A model generated the notes under the pieces. It did no database searches. It worked only from the letters and a program-made list of their open reading frames with translations, and had not been told where the DNA came from. This document shows positions 23,644-34,610 of a stretch of DNA of 64,000 bases, piece after piece (positions within the stretch are counted from its first letter, which is position 1; every line of letters starts with the position of its first letter). A program made the position numbers and the translations under genes. The stretch spans positions 15,698,427 through 15,762,426 of the forward strand of contig NC_049996.1 in assembly GCF_000003815.2 (NCBI RefSeq), written 5' to 3'. This DNA is from Branchiostoma floridae (taxonomy: Eukaryota; Chordata; Leptocardii; Amphioxiformes; Branchiostomatidae).

Positions 23644-25540
23644 TATCTAACCGATAAGTAATTGGTTTCGCATGGGACTCAATGTGCCCGGCGCAGGTAG
23701 GTATAAACATGGCCTTTTGAAAACAATAGCCCATCCAATGGCTGGCGATGTTGTGAAATGGACTCTGCCCAGACAAATTAGCCTCCACAGGTCGCTGGAA
23801 AAAAAGTGAAAAATGGCCAAATAAAACAGAAAACATGCCAGAGGAGTTGGATGGCTGAGGAGTACAGTTTGCAACCATGCTGGCCAACACTCCTAGGCTA
23901 GACTTTTATTCCTAACTTGCAATGGCCAAAGTCCCCTAATTCGGCCGGGCGGGAGTTTGGTACAGACTACAGATAAACTGTGACTTGTTGTTAATGGTAC
24001 CAAGCATTTTTATAATGTAGGGGGTATGGAAGACGTAGTAACATTTCGCCCCTTAGTAAGATAATGTCGGCTCACATACTTAAGAAAAAAAAAATCATGA
24101 GTATTAAGCCCTGCAAGGACTAGTTTCATAGATAGAGTTATGATATTTTCTGCTTCTAATAAGTCTTGTTGTATGTATGTCACTACACTAGCCACTTAGT
24201 ACTTGACGTTACCTGGGCATCCTGCCAGCATGCATTGTCTAAGTCAGCCGCTAGGGGGCATGGCTGTACCAGGTTTTGTGTCAGTACAAATATAGAGAAC
24301 AAACTCATTGTGCTATGCCCACCCCTCCAATAGGCACAATTTAACCTAGCAGATGTAGGATCCAACTTTGGTATATAATCTATACATGTATTTTGCTGTG
24401 ACTTTTTAGAGGTGAACGTTTTTTTCTCAACGTGGCTGCAATTGAGCGTTTCTTCACTGGCTCTGTGGTACTGGTAAATTTTAAAATTTTTGCTTGCGCT
24501 TTTAGTTTTTGCAGTGACGGCTTAATACTGTGGACATATGCTCTATAATATTGTGTTTCTACGATTGTTTCAGCTGTGAACTCAAAGATACAGGAAACTC
24601 TTGACTTCGAAATGATTGAGAACTTTACTACTAGCATAAACTTAAATGTACGTGCAGTAACCTTTTCAAGGGACGTATGTGTATGGGTGATATTAAAAGT
24701 TCCTTTCTAATTAGCATATGATGAAAACTTACATACATTTACATGAAACATATTTGTTATTTATTACACAGCATTCCACAACATCTCCATCTATTATTAT
24801 CAAAATACCCTGTTCCTTACATCACCAGGAATATCAATATATAAAATCTATAGGATACTTTAGCTATGGAAACATGCATATTTAGCTTTGGATACAACAT
24901 ATATATGTATGACATAACATATAAACTTCAAATATCCTATACAATTTGATATACAATACTATCTGTTTATAACATCAATATACAAGTCTTGTTCATCGAA
25001 TGGTTTCCAGATTGATAAAGAATAAATGCATATAATAAGTGCATATAAGCATATAAAGTAGGATTATAATAAGTTCAGATTACATTCAAGAATTTGATGA
25101 TGTACAGTAAGGATTTCTATACACCGTCAAGACTCAAGATGGTGGAAAGTTCACGTTTTTACGTTACTGATGTCTGTTTTTCATCAATCGTCCCCATCAT
25201 TTGACAGGATGACACCAGAGGGCGATGAATCAATATATGTGTCCAATTATCTATAATTAAGTGATTGTGTCTGTCCCGATGACCCATAATGGCAGTGCTT
25301 TACCTTTTATCTCAAACAAGGTTTTCCTTTAGCCATTATTAATTCATGGTCCTGGCTTCTTAGAATGGACAAAATGGCATGATGTGGAACAGTTGAATTC
25401 CACAGGGACAGGTTATACCGAGTTAAGGTGACAATGTTTGTTGCGGGACCACCTTTGGTTGCCCACTTGTCATTTTGTTGTGTTTTGCTTCAATAGTATA
25501 CAAAATATACAAACTTTTGTAAGAAAGTGATGAACATAGA

Positions 25541-25727
25541 TCTCCAAGCAGAGCTTAGGCTCCGGCTGTTTTTAACGTTTTTTAGTCGTTTTTATCGGGC
25601 TTTCTATTTTGTCATGTTCTTGAAGTCCGCCAGCCAGTTAAGTTTTGACAATACAATATACAATACAAAATAGAAAGCCCGATAAAAACTAAAAAAACAG
25701 CCGCAGCATAACCTCTGCTTGGAGAGT
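25541..25727. mobile_element. MITE with TCTCCAAGCAGAG ends, copy 2
   Basis: TCTCCAAGCAGAGCTTAGG at the left and its near-complement ending CTCTGCTTGGAGAGT at the right. Inner arms are CGTTTTTATCGGGCTTTCTA and its complement around a ~60-bp unpaired centre. Confidence 0.9.
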
Positions 25728-26594
25728 ATATGAACGTACTGTGATATACAACTTTACAGAAACACACTATTCACTCTTAAATTTAACTAATGTAACATTT
25801 TTTACTCTACATAGTACTTACAATTACATCTTTTTCACAAACATTTTGTAATCGTTAAAGACCATATTCACATCTTAATATCATCTAAATATCATACTTT
25901 CTTTTACATGAACAATGACTAATTCAAGTCATTATTAGCCCTTCTGTATATTACATGTATTTAATAGACTATTTTCATATCTTTTGTTAATTTCGATATA
26001 CGCAATGTTCATTTACTTTACAGTTTCGGATACACGTCATTTAAAAGGTACTAATTACAGCTCAGCAGTTTAGTTAAGAACACTATCACTAACATATGAA
26101 GCTATGTCTTGCTATCTATTCTACAATTACTTCTTTCACGCAGAAAATAGCCATTTATAATCGACAAGTCTGTCGAAACAAGAAGTTTTTGAAAGACAAG
26201 CAGTAGGACCACAGAGCCCCAAATGCGCATGCCGTTTACAGAACACGTCTGAAAACATGTCATAGTACATACATTTATGGAAACACCCAGCAAATTTCCA
26301 TACACGCAATCCATCGAAGCATCTGGAATTCCCCAGCACAGAAAATATTGTCCATTGAAAATATCGTCATTTTCACTTCTCCGGATCAACAGTCGTCCAT
26401 TTGTGTGAGTCTTTTTTATGAGTTCGTCACATGGTTGTCGTTTCTTTAATACAGACTTGAAACAATACACATGTGCAACATGCAAAACGAATGTGTCAAA
26501 ACGTATGTATGTTTGAATGTGTCAAAACGTATGTTTCTGAACCTGACATTTCGTCTGGATCAGTTTTCAGATACCCTCAAATACTCCACTCCGA

Positions 26595-26759
26595 TACTCT
26601 GGATCAGTTTTTGACATGTTTTGGCCGTTTTTGTCGGACTGTCTATTTTATACCGTTTGCGTCTGACCAGCGGCCACACGAAGAAAGCAGTACAAAATAG
26701 AAAGACCGACAGTAACACTTTTAACGCGTCAAAAACAGCCGGAGCCCTGCTTGGAGAGT
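26595..26759. mobile_element. MITE of the same family, diverged copy 3
   Basis: The right end GCTTGGAGAGT and inner arms (GTTTTTGTCGGAC...CTATTTTATA with complement ACAAAATAGAAAGACCGAC) identify the family. The left end has decayed to ACTCTGGATCAG. Confidence 0.7.
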
Positions 26760-26839
26760 CTTAAAATTAAGATACAGTACAGTTGTCGGAAAGGTCGTTA
26801 AAAATAACAGATTGTGTTGAAACTATGACGTTGGCCGTG

Positions 26840-27025
26840 AAGTTCACATCTGTGCACGTTCTGGAAAAGTTAAACTGTAGTATCCAACAAGAAAATTGGA
26901 TGTACCAAAATTTTCGACTGAATATATATAGCCCAGTCTTTCGAAAATCCCATAAGTCCAATTTGGGTTAGAGATTGCAGTTTAACTTTTCCAGAATGTC
27001 TTCTACCAACACAGATGAACTTTCA
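26840..27025. repeat. Inverted-repeat element
   Basis: TTCTGGAAAAGTTAAACTG near 26859 pairs with CAGTTTAACTTTTCCAGAA ending at 26996. Outside it, CACATCTGTG and CAACACAGATGAACTTTCATG continue the symmetry. The same outer motif follows the hairpin at 30409-30470, suggesting a shared MITE family. Confidence 0.6.
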
Positions 27026-27046
27026 TGTTATTTGTGCAGGTGGTTG

Positions 27047-27168
27047 TCAGTCCAGTGTGTATATCCGCAGGATGTCCTCCAGGTACCTGTTGCGCCGTCC
27101 GGTCGGTCTGTCTATTGGAAAGAGTTCACTCGTCTCGGCTGTCGTTTCGTCTTGGTCGTAGATTTGTC
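27047..27168 (-). other. Candidate terminal exon (minus strand)
   Basis: A strong acceptor (TTTCGTTTCAG) precedes 122 nt that are open in the phase-1-entry frame and end at TGA (27047-27049). The peptide has QIYDQDETTAETSELF, then PTGRRNRYLEDILRIYTLD. The donor partner is unclear. The coiled-coil gene just upstream has a CAG-GTAACT donor before VTLPGRW, but its phase (0) does not match this frame. It could be an alternative last exon or a separate gene's end. Confidence 0.3.
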
Positions 27169-27645
27169 CTGAAACGAAAGACAATGTGCAACATGCAAAA
27201 TGAATGTGCAAAAAGTACTTTAAATTTGCGAAAAGAAAGTTCAAGAGCTTTGACACCGGTGATCTTAAGAAACGTCTTTTAGTGATATAGAATTGTGCGT
27301 TTGGGGGCTTGTGTTATTCCCTCATACTGTACACCTTTTTGTTGACGAATACAGTTTATCAATCACTGCTGTTTTAGCACCATATACATTCTCCTTTAAA
27401 TGATTTTTGGCGACGCCTTATGGGCGGAAGCTGACATTTACAAGTCATTGGGTCACCTCGCGTAGACTATAGGATAAGTTTGTAGTAGCCTAATACAAAT
27501 TTATATCTAAATTTAGTGTATCCAAAACTAAATTGTTTTAGAAATTATGGAACAGATTATTGTTAAAACCACCGAGACAAAGAATCGTTACACCTGCCAT
27601 TGCTCAATTATAGGGCCAACGTAAAAATGCGGTGCACTGTTCATT

Positions 27646-29619
27646 CTATTGCAACATCTTGTTTCCGCACTTATTATCAAGTTCGGGAAGACTTTCGAAT
27701 CGAGCTGTTTGGGGTTTGATATATCTCCGTATGACTTCGTGCGTGTGAACACCGAACTCTGGCACCCAAATCCAACGCCCAGGCAAAGTTACCTGTGACG
27801 TACTCGATGTCATGTCGTCATCAAAAGATGCGTAGTTGTCGTCTGGCGTCATCGTTGCCTGCGCAGTCTTGTCGAGGTCCGGTTCGCTCTGCGTCTTTGT
27901 CGCCTCAATCTTGAGCGGGATCTTGGACTTGACCGACGTTTTGGGTTCCTTCTCTCTCTGTAAGTTGCCGCGACCGTTGATATTGTTGGTGTTCCGGAAA
28001 CAGAAGACGCACGCGCGATAGGTGGTTTGCGTTCCCCTGTTCTTTGAACTCGGCCTCTCGTCCGCCATGTCACACATGACTCCTACCGACTGCTGTTGGT
28101 GCTGCATGGTCGACATCTGGATGTCCATCATAGCGATTTCCAGTCTCTCCATGGCCCAGGCCTTCTCTCGTCTCGTCTTCTCCAGAAGCTTGGACAGATG
28201 CGCGGTCCGGGTCCTCTCGATATCTCGTTCCTCCAGTGCCTGTTCGTTCTGCAACATGAGATACTCGTGTTCCCGTTCCAGCTCCACGTGGCTGCTGAAG
28301 CTCTCGTCTATTTTTCTCTCGGCTCGCTCCGCCCGTAGCTTCAGTCCCTTGTTTTCTTCCACCAGCCGTTCTTTCTCGATCTCAAGACTGTCCTTTCCTC
28401 TTTGCGCCTCGCGAACAATCGCGCTCATATCGTCTTCCAGCTCAATTTTCTCTTTCATTAACTCCTTCTGCTTCTTTTCGAGGATCTCTGCTTTGGATTT
28501 GTAAGTGTCTCTTTCTTGTTCGATGATGTCTTTCTCTTGGAGAGCGCGGTTCTTGGCAGATTTGAGGTCGTCGTTTTCTTTCTTAAGTTCCGAGACGTTT
28601 TTCTCCAGAGTTACGTACAGAGACGCGGCGGAGTCCCGCTCACGAAGGGTATTCTCCTTCTGTCTCTCTAGAAGGTCTTTCTCCCTTTGGAGTTTTTGTA
28701 GAGTTACTGAAAGCGAGAATGCAAAACAGTTATTGAAAACAGACGGTCACCGAAACTTAAAGCTGTGGTTGTGCAAAACGAGTGTCTTCACTCAACGAAA
28801 CGGTATACGTTATAAGTTTAACTAACGGGTTTTTCCTCTCAAAAATCATCTAAAATTCGGTTTCATTTGCCCAGTGCTATGCATTGACATCGATACCAGG
28901 ATTCCGAAGCCCCAAACCCTTGCGTTGAATCGCTTTCAAGGACAAAACTTCAATAAACATGTAACCAAGCCTTTTCTAATTCAACCCTCATACAAAGCAA
29001 CATAACCCTTATTTAGATAGATTAATGCATTACAGTTAGACGTTAATTGAACTGCAAAATAGTCACCCTAAAAAGTCTGATAGAGGCAAGAATTAGCCTG
29101 AGTACCATCCTCCGTAGTGACAGCTGGTTCATTCTTTGGCTTGCTAACTGCGGTTTATAGCAAATGAAAATACTGAGCCATCGGTCACTACGGAGGATAG
29201 TACTCAAGCTAGGTAAGAATGACCAAACCAGATAAAGAATAAACAAACAAACAAACAAACAAACCTTTCAGTCCCTTGGCCTCATCCTTCGCCTCGTCAG
29301 CCTGTCTCACCGCCGTGCTCTCCTGTTTCTTAGAATCTTCAAGTCTCCTTGTCATCACCGCAAGACGATGACTGACATCATCGAACGCCCGACTGTTCTT
29401 TCTTGTAGACATGGCTATCTTCTTCTTCTGCTCCGCGATGTCTTCCACCTTCAGCTTCCACTGCTTGTTCTTTTTCTCAAGTTGTTTGATCTTCTCCGTC
29501 AGATCGGCGATGTTCTTTTCGTACTGGGCTGCCTTCTTCTGTAACCGCTGCTGCTCCGCGCCCGAATAAAACTCCTCGTGTAATTGGACTATTTTCGGCG
29601 TCTCCACAGCGGTCGTCAT
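27646..29619 (-). CDS. Coiled-coil protein of unknown function
   Basis: Two coding exons, 29619-29265 and 28706-27646, join in phase 1 and give 471 aa. ATG 29619 is supported by an in-frame TAA just upstream at about 29670. A leader acceptor is near 29757; possible further noncoding exons end at donors near 31318 and 35591. Residues ~15-330 are almost uninterrupted charged heptad sequence (KNIADLTEKIKQLEKKNKQ; LEREHEYLMLQNEQALEERD), predicting a long coiled coil. The C-terminal third changes character: YRACVFCFRN, Ser/Thr-rich DDDMTSSTSQ, then WIWVPEFGVHTHEVIRRYI. I do not recognise a family. The first donor (G-GTTTGT) lies inside an (AAAC)n/(GTTT)n run. Confidence 0.72.
29094..29211. mobile_element. 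Small MITE with TAGCCTGAGTACCATCCTCC ends
   Basis: About 118 bp. Left arm TAGCCTGAGTACCATCCTCC plus GTAGTGAC pairs with GTCACTACGGAGGATAGTAC then TCAAGCTA at the right. It is in the intron of the coiled-coil gene. Confidence 0.85.
29236..29264. repeat. AAAC microsatellite overlapping a splice donor
   Basis: (AAAC)n immediately after the exon 1 end of the coiled-coil gene. On the coding strand the donor reads GTTTGTTTG, so the 5' splice site is itself part of the repeat. Confidence 0.75.
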
Positions 29620-30408
29620 GGTGATAACAAACCAGGGCGAGCGTGAGGTTTGCCAATTTTCGGTCAATTATCCAATATCCAGCGATGTCCAACCTTTGAG
29701 GAATCACAGCCCTCTTGTTGTCCCTTGTGGCCGACAGACAAAAGAAAAGGTCCCCTGAGGAGGAAAAGAACTTGAATTATTGAAAACACATAAAGTAACT
29801 TGTCAGATTGATGTTTTTGATGAATGTTCTTAATGAAACCCCAGGAGAAGTGACGAAGCAAAAATGTTGTATGCCCTAGCAACAACACGTACCGGACACC
29901 ACTAAACAGATGCAACGGAATGACGACACCGTGTCATCAATTGTATGTGTGTTACATAACACGATTAAATCTCAGAATTACTTTTTTAAAAACCTAGGCT
30001 TCTGAGCCCCTGTATATTCTTTTTCCCTGCTGTTACTAAATGATTTCTTTCTTTTTTTGCACAAATAAGCCATAAACACGCAATAAGCAGTTACGACGCC
30101 AATAAAAAACGCCAATGGTGTCCAAAATGAAGAAATCGAAACAAATTTCGCATATTTTCTTTTCAGAGGAACGTATACGCAAAGGATGGCTAACTTGATC
30201 GTATCTTGAGCGGCTTGATTCAGAACTTTGGTTTTTACCAAGAAGTCTAAGGGCAGGGTACATCAAGAACTTTTTACAAGTACATGTAATAGTAACAGAT
30301 ACAGACAAAACCTATCACTACTGACGAAGATTTGAAGACTGATAACGTGGCTTATCTACAAAACGCGACTCTCGGAACAGCCACATTTTCACTATTACAA
30401 TAAATTAC

Positions 30409-30470
30409 ATATTGAAGATTTTCCACTGTCTTACATTTAGTGTTGTAAGACATTGGAAAATCTTCAATAT
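30409..30470. repeat. Near-perfect hairpin
   Basis: 26-nt arms with a single mismatch around a 10-nt loop (loop ATTTAGTGTT, 30435-30444). The following CAACACAGATGAGCTTTCATG matches the border of the inverted-repeat element at 26840-27025. It is therefore probably a MITE remnant rather than a microRNA. Confidence 0.7.
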
Positions 30471-30984
30471 TTACTACATCAACACAGATGAGCTTTCATG
30501 CTAATACAATAAATTACCATCGAACAAACGTTGCAATTGTTCAAGTTCAGCCCACTTTTTAAGTGAGGACCCAGGCAGAGTAGTCCGTGTGTGGTTATTT
30601 ACACTATTGAAGGGCCCATGGCCAGCTTAAAAACACACTTCTCGGCAATTGCGCAAGTAACGACAACAGCTGGTTGTCATGGAAAGGCAAAACAGCTGGT
30701 TGCCATAGAGATACTATCCCATGACTCCATGCGACGGAAACGTCATGTCCGTGACTTTGCCATTGGCAATGGCACATGTTGTCAATCAATGTGATGTGTT
30801 TCAGCCTCAGTTTGCTCCTGTATGTTAAGATCTTACCCCTTACCCCTAGTAGTGCCAATTTTTTTTCTATTATAAAGACAAACTTAAATATTGTGAAGCC
30901 ACATGTACCGTAGCTGACACATGTAGTGTAGCATGAAGTAGTGCTAAAGCAATGAATGGTTATATAATTAGGGCTGCAATCAAA

Positions 30985-31235
30985 TTCAAGATATCGGAGT
31001 CATGTGGTCGTCTGCAAAACTTTGCATGATATTCGGCCCACAACCTATAGGTCCTGGGCTCGAATCCTGTCATGCAACCGATCTTGTGCCCTTGGAAAAG
31101 GTACATTTCACGACATTAGTTGCAGATGTATGGCAGTGGAAGGAATGGGTTGGGTTCCGCCAACACCGTGCCCATTATCACACAACTCACTGTCCCTACG
31201 GCCTAAAAGACTGTTGGGCTACCTTACCTGTTTTT
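30985..31235 (+). repeat. tRNA-derived SINE-like unit
   Basis: A B-box-like stretch (GGGCTCGAATCCTG, about 31056-31069) sits in a tRNA-like head and is followed by TGTGCCCTTGGAAAAGG, a body motif common in marine animal SINEs. Degenerate; exact limits are uncertain. Confidence 0.5.
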
Positions 31236-32364
31236 CTTTGTATAAAGCACTGAAAAAAAATAAGTTTGTCCAAAAGTAAAGAAAGAGGATTTTAGAAATA
31301 GGCTAAGATTATCTTACCGTGGTCAGCTTATATCAACACTCCCTTGCTGGAAACATCAGTCTTTCTTAAGAGACACTCTTCAGTAGAACAGTTATCAAAT
31401 CGTTTGGCCACAGTCTATGTCTAGTCAGGGAGGTTTAAACGGTTCTAGTTCACGTCGTGTGGTCGTGTCGTATATGTACAGTAGAACATATCCATGTTTG
31501 TGTGTACAGTGCAGGTGCAAATTGCTTGGCGATCGCTTGTGTAGAAACCCTGCCCATGTTTACACTAATAACAGAGCAGGTGGGAATGTTGGGACCAGTA
31601 CTTAGTACTTACTTGTACATGTTGATGTCTCATTTGATTATTTGAGTGGCCTGCAACAATGCTTCTTTGTCTACTGAATACTCAACTTCTCGCGTCATTT
31701 TCGGCATGACACTGGTCATTTCTTGGATTGTTGTGTTTTTGTTTTGTCTGAACCAGTGAACTTGGCTTTTAAACTGAGATCCTCATACGAATGTTTACGT
31801 TGTTAGTCATCGTCCGGCTTCTAAATTCTTGCTGAAGGTCTGTCACTCCTGTAACTTTTGCTCAACTCTCTTCATTCTTTAATTTCGGTACATAGTGATG
31901 TAAATAAAAGGAAGCGCACATACACATGCATTCATACACATTTCATGATGAACTGTACACATTGCTGAAATTGCCACCTCTACAGTACAGTCATAAACTA
32001 GGCCTAATCTCATTGTTACACATATACATGGACGTAACTGCCAATGAAACTAATGTAGTAGTAATTTCTGATACGGACAATACATTGTACATGTACCTTT
32101 AACCTCATAAACTACCAATGAAAGGATTATTGTAGTTGTAATTTCTGATACAGACAATAAAGTGAATTTGATGATGTACAGATTTTACCTTTACGCCCAA
32201 CACTAAATCACGCATCAATGATTTTACCGCCACGTGTCATTGCGTAACATTTAAACCAACCACGGCACGTGCCGGACGGGACGATTCACACGTCAGTCAA
32301 AATATGGCGTTGCTAGGCAACGTAGTGTTGACAGACCAAGGTTTCGTGATGGTAGCAGAGGTAG

Positions 32365-32540
32365 CCTCCATAGCAGGCTTCGGTAGTATCTAAGCAGATT
32401 CTCGGTGGCATATCAGATAGTATCGAAGTCGGTCAAGGAGTATAGTGGTCGGCCAGAGGAGGTCCGCTGGTCGCATACACACCTCTGCCAGCTTTGATAC
32501 TATCTTATGCTACCGTAGGATCTGTTTGGAGATTAGGCTT
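32365..32540. mobile_element. MITE of the TAATCTCC family, copy 2
   Basis: The right arm TTTGATACTATCTTATGCTA with GGAGATTAG matches copies at 11580 and 50058. The left arm is diverged (TAAGCAGATTC...CAGATAGTATCGAAG). Left limit approximate. Confidence 0.75.
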
Positions 32541-32710
32541 CTGGGCTAGATTCTGTTTTCTTTTCTTTTCTTTTTTTGCTGATCGTGTGCTGTTTTCTGA
32601 GTGTTACTGGACATGCATCTAGCTAAAAGGAAAGACATTTTGATTCACTCTTGCGTTTAGAGGATGCGTCATGAAGAAATGGCCGGAGCGGTCCTGCTAT
32701 GGCAACCGGA

Positions 32711-32797
32711 CGTAGTCTCCAAGCAGAGGTTAGGCCCGATGAAAACGACTAAAAAACGTTAAAAAAAGTCAGAGCCTAACCTCTGCTTGGAGAGTAA
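32711..32797. mobile_element. Short MITE, TCTCCAAGCAGAGGTTAGGC family, copy 4
   Basis: TCTCCAAGCAGAGGTTAGGC at the left and GCCTAACCTCTGCTTGGAGA at the right are perfect 20-bp inverted ends. The centre is deleted down to a single GACTAAAAAACGTTAAAAA arm. Confidence 0.9.
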
Positions 32798-32919
32798 ACC
32801 TCATGAGCCTCACAGGCGTGTTCGCCCTTCAATGACTCATAGAAGACACAGGTCTTCAAGTCAACGAGCTCCGCTCTGTAATATGATACTGAACAGGACT
32901 TCTCTACAGAGGATGAACT

Positions 32920-32941
32920 GAACTGAACTGAACTGAACTTG
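32920..32941. repeat. AACTG pentanucleotide repeat
   Basis: Four tandem AACTG units. Too short to be informative. Confidence 0.8.
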
Positions 32942-33271
32942 CATCTAAAAGACTGATTCAATGCAGGCTGTAGGACGCAACAATAAAACCCATACACAAT
33001 CAGAGAACAGCATACAACAATCACAAAAAGAGTCCATTCTAGAAAAATGCTTTAAGACCCCATGACAGCTTGGATAAATTCCGTTTGTGTACTTGGGGCA
33101 ATCTAAATATTATGATAGTTCTATGGCAGAAAGAAGACACATGTAGACCTTCAGCATTGATCTGTTTATATAAAAGAAACGTACGAAGTTCCTTGTCATT
33201 AAAAGAAGTTTTGTATCAATACCCGTATTGACTTTGTACTAGATGAATCACACGGCCGGCGGAGGTATCTA

Positions 33272-33522
33272 AAGGTGGTATCTCACTGCACTTCGGGCAC
33301 CGGTGCGGCACTGTGGCGTTCATTCATTGCGACACCGTTGTGTTATTTTCGCAGATTTTTTTTGGTAATCTAGATATTGCGTAGTACGTAAAATTGTGAC
33401 TTAGAAGACAACAAAATGCACAAAACGTAAGAAATTAGTTCTTCATCTCTGGAATTCGTTGGATAATCTTTCGAACCCCGCAGTGCCACACCGGTGCCCC
33501 AAGTGCAGTGAGATACCACCTT
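33272..33522. mobile_element. MITE with AAGGTGGTATCTCACTGCAC ends
   Basis: 251 bp; the left end AAGGTGGTATCTCACTGCAC and right end GTGCAGTGAGATACCACCTT are exact 20-bp inverted repeats, followed inward by GGGCACCGGTGC versus GCACCGGTGCCCC-like arms. Confidence 0.93.
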
Positions 33523-33830
33523 GACAGAGTCATACGGTCTTTGTTTAAAATGCCCGACTCTGTGAGTGATTTATTTTGTATAATGTTAATATCAAGGCCA
33601 TTGAATTGTTAATCCTTGGTAATATATGTACGTACATGGGTGTCTAACCTCCATCGACATACGCACAGGCTGAACTTTGTTCAACATTTTGGCTTTAAAT
33701 TTCCAACCAATTGCACGTTAACAATGACTGACGGCGAAATTGATATTCCCCATTTATTTCCATTGCCAATAGATATTGATTCGAGATAATCATACATATT
33801 ACACACATAGATTTGAACAGTCTCTTTCAG

Positions 33831-34319
33831 GTTCCACATGTCGATGGAAATACATTTGGTATATTAGAAATTGGCCAAATAGGCAGATACAGTAACACAC
33901 TAGAGGGGTTGGCCGGCCCAAAACTAATTAGTTTGAAACATACTACCGGAGAACTGTACTTTGGGCCAGTTGATCCCTCTGGTGTGTTATCTTACTCTCC
34001 AGGCAGAGGTTAGGCTTCGGCTGTTTTTCTAACGTTTTTTAAGTCGTTTTTATCGGGCTTTCTATTTTTTATTTTATCTCTCTGTGTCAAAACATTTTGC
34101 TGGCGTACTTAAAGAAAAATGACAAAATAAAAAGCCCGATAAAGACGACTAAAAAAACGTTAAAAACAGCCGGGGCCTAACCTCTGCTTGGAGAGTAACT
34201 TATCTGTCTATATAAACGAATTTCTACTATTTCTAGCGACATGTTGAGCCTGGTAGTGACCAATCTTTGTATACGTTCATAGATTTTGTGGTAAGGGTGG
34301 TTGACACAGAACCTGGAGG
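33831..34319 (+). other. Orphan candidate exon pair
   Basis: A strong acceptor (TCTCTTTCAG) opens 33831-about 33983, encoding VPHVDGNTFGILEIG...TTGELYFGPVDPSG, followed by GTGTGT. A second open block, 34238-34319, has a good acceptor (CTATTTCTAG) and a consensus AG-GTAAGT donor and encodes RHVEPGSDQSLYTF...VVDTEPG. A MITE (33994-34196) lies between them. No flanking exons or family recognised, so this may be a decayed gene fragment. Confidence 0.25.
33994..34196. mobile_element. MITE of the ACTCTCCAAGCAGAGG family, copy 5 (long form)
   Basis: ACTCTCCAGGCAGAGGTTAGG and CCTAACCTCTGCTTGGAGAGT ends, with full inner arms TCGTTTTTATCGGGCTTTCT and complement. The best-preserved long copy in the window. 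Confidence 0.92.
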
Positions 34320-34379
34320 TAAGTATACTGAGTTCGAATGCCTAGAAATCCCAATGTTCTAGCCCTAGCTAGAGGCGGT

Positions 34380-34610
34380 TATTGGCCATACGAACGGCGC
34401 TACATCCTCACTCAACTTTGAGATGTAAATGAGTTGCTAGCTTCAATAAGGGCCGTCCCTCGGATAGGACGATAACGTTAAACAGAGCTCTCATCTTTTA
34501 GATGAGCGACACCTCGAGCATGTAAAAGAACCCACCACACTTTAATATCGAAAAGAGTAGGGGTCCTTTCCTGGTGACAGCGGATCAATTAAATCTGCCC
34601 TATATATATA
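34380..34610 (+). repeat. SINE-like fragment
   Basis: Contains GGATAGGACGATAACGTTAA, AAAGAACCCACCACAC and AAAGAGTAGGGGTCCTTTCC in order. I recall this block order from tRNA-derived SINE bodies of marine animals. It is followed by (TA)n. Confidence 0.4.

Larger units (their letters stand above)
23040..27046. other. Intergenic interval downstream of NDUFB3
   Basis: Contains the hAT element at 23314-23643, MITEs at 25541-25727 and 26595-26759, and an inverted repeat pair near 26840-27025. The rest is AT-rich with no ORF I can support as coding. Confidence 0.6.
29756..33830. other. Interval upstream of the coiled-coil gene
   Basis: Probably includes its leader introns. Contains a 26-nt-stem hairpin (30409-30470), a SINE-like unit (30985-31235), and MITEs at 32365-32540, 32711-32797 and 33272-33522. 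A minus-strand 87-aa ORF with one hydrophobic stretch (29978-30241) is open but unsupported. Confidence 0.5.

Noticed and set aside
26102-26485. Minus-strand 127-aa ORF
   Set aside because: No recognisable family, no convincing start context or splice partners; could be UTR or intergenic chance.
28022-28504. Plus-strand 160-aa Ser-rich ORF
   Set aside because: Antisense of the coiled-coil exon; Ser/Phe richness is the complement of Glu/Lys codons.
29978-30241. Minus-strand 87-aa ORF with one hydrophobic segment followed by Lys/Arg
   Set aside because: Looks like a single-pass membrane peptide, but AT-rich sequence gives such ORFs by chance; nothing else supports it.
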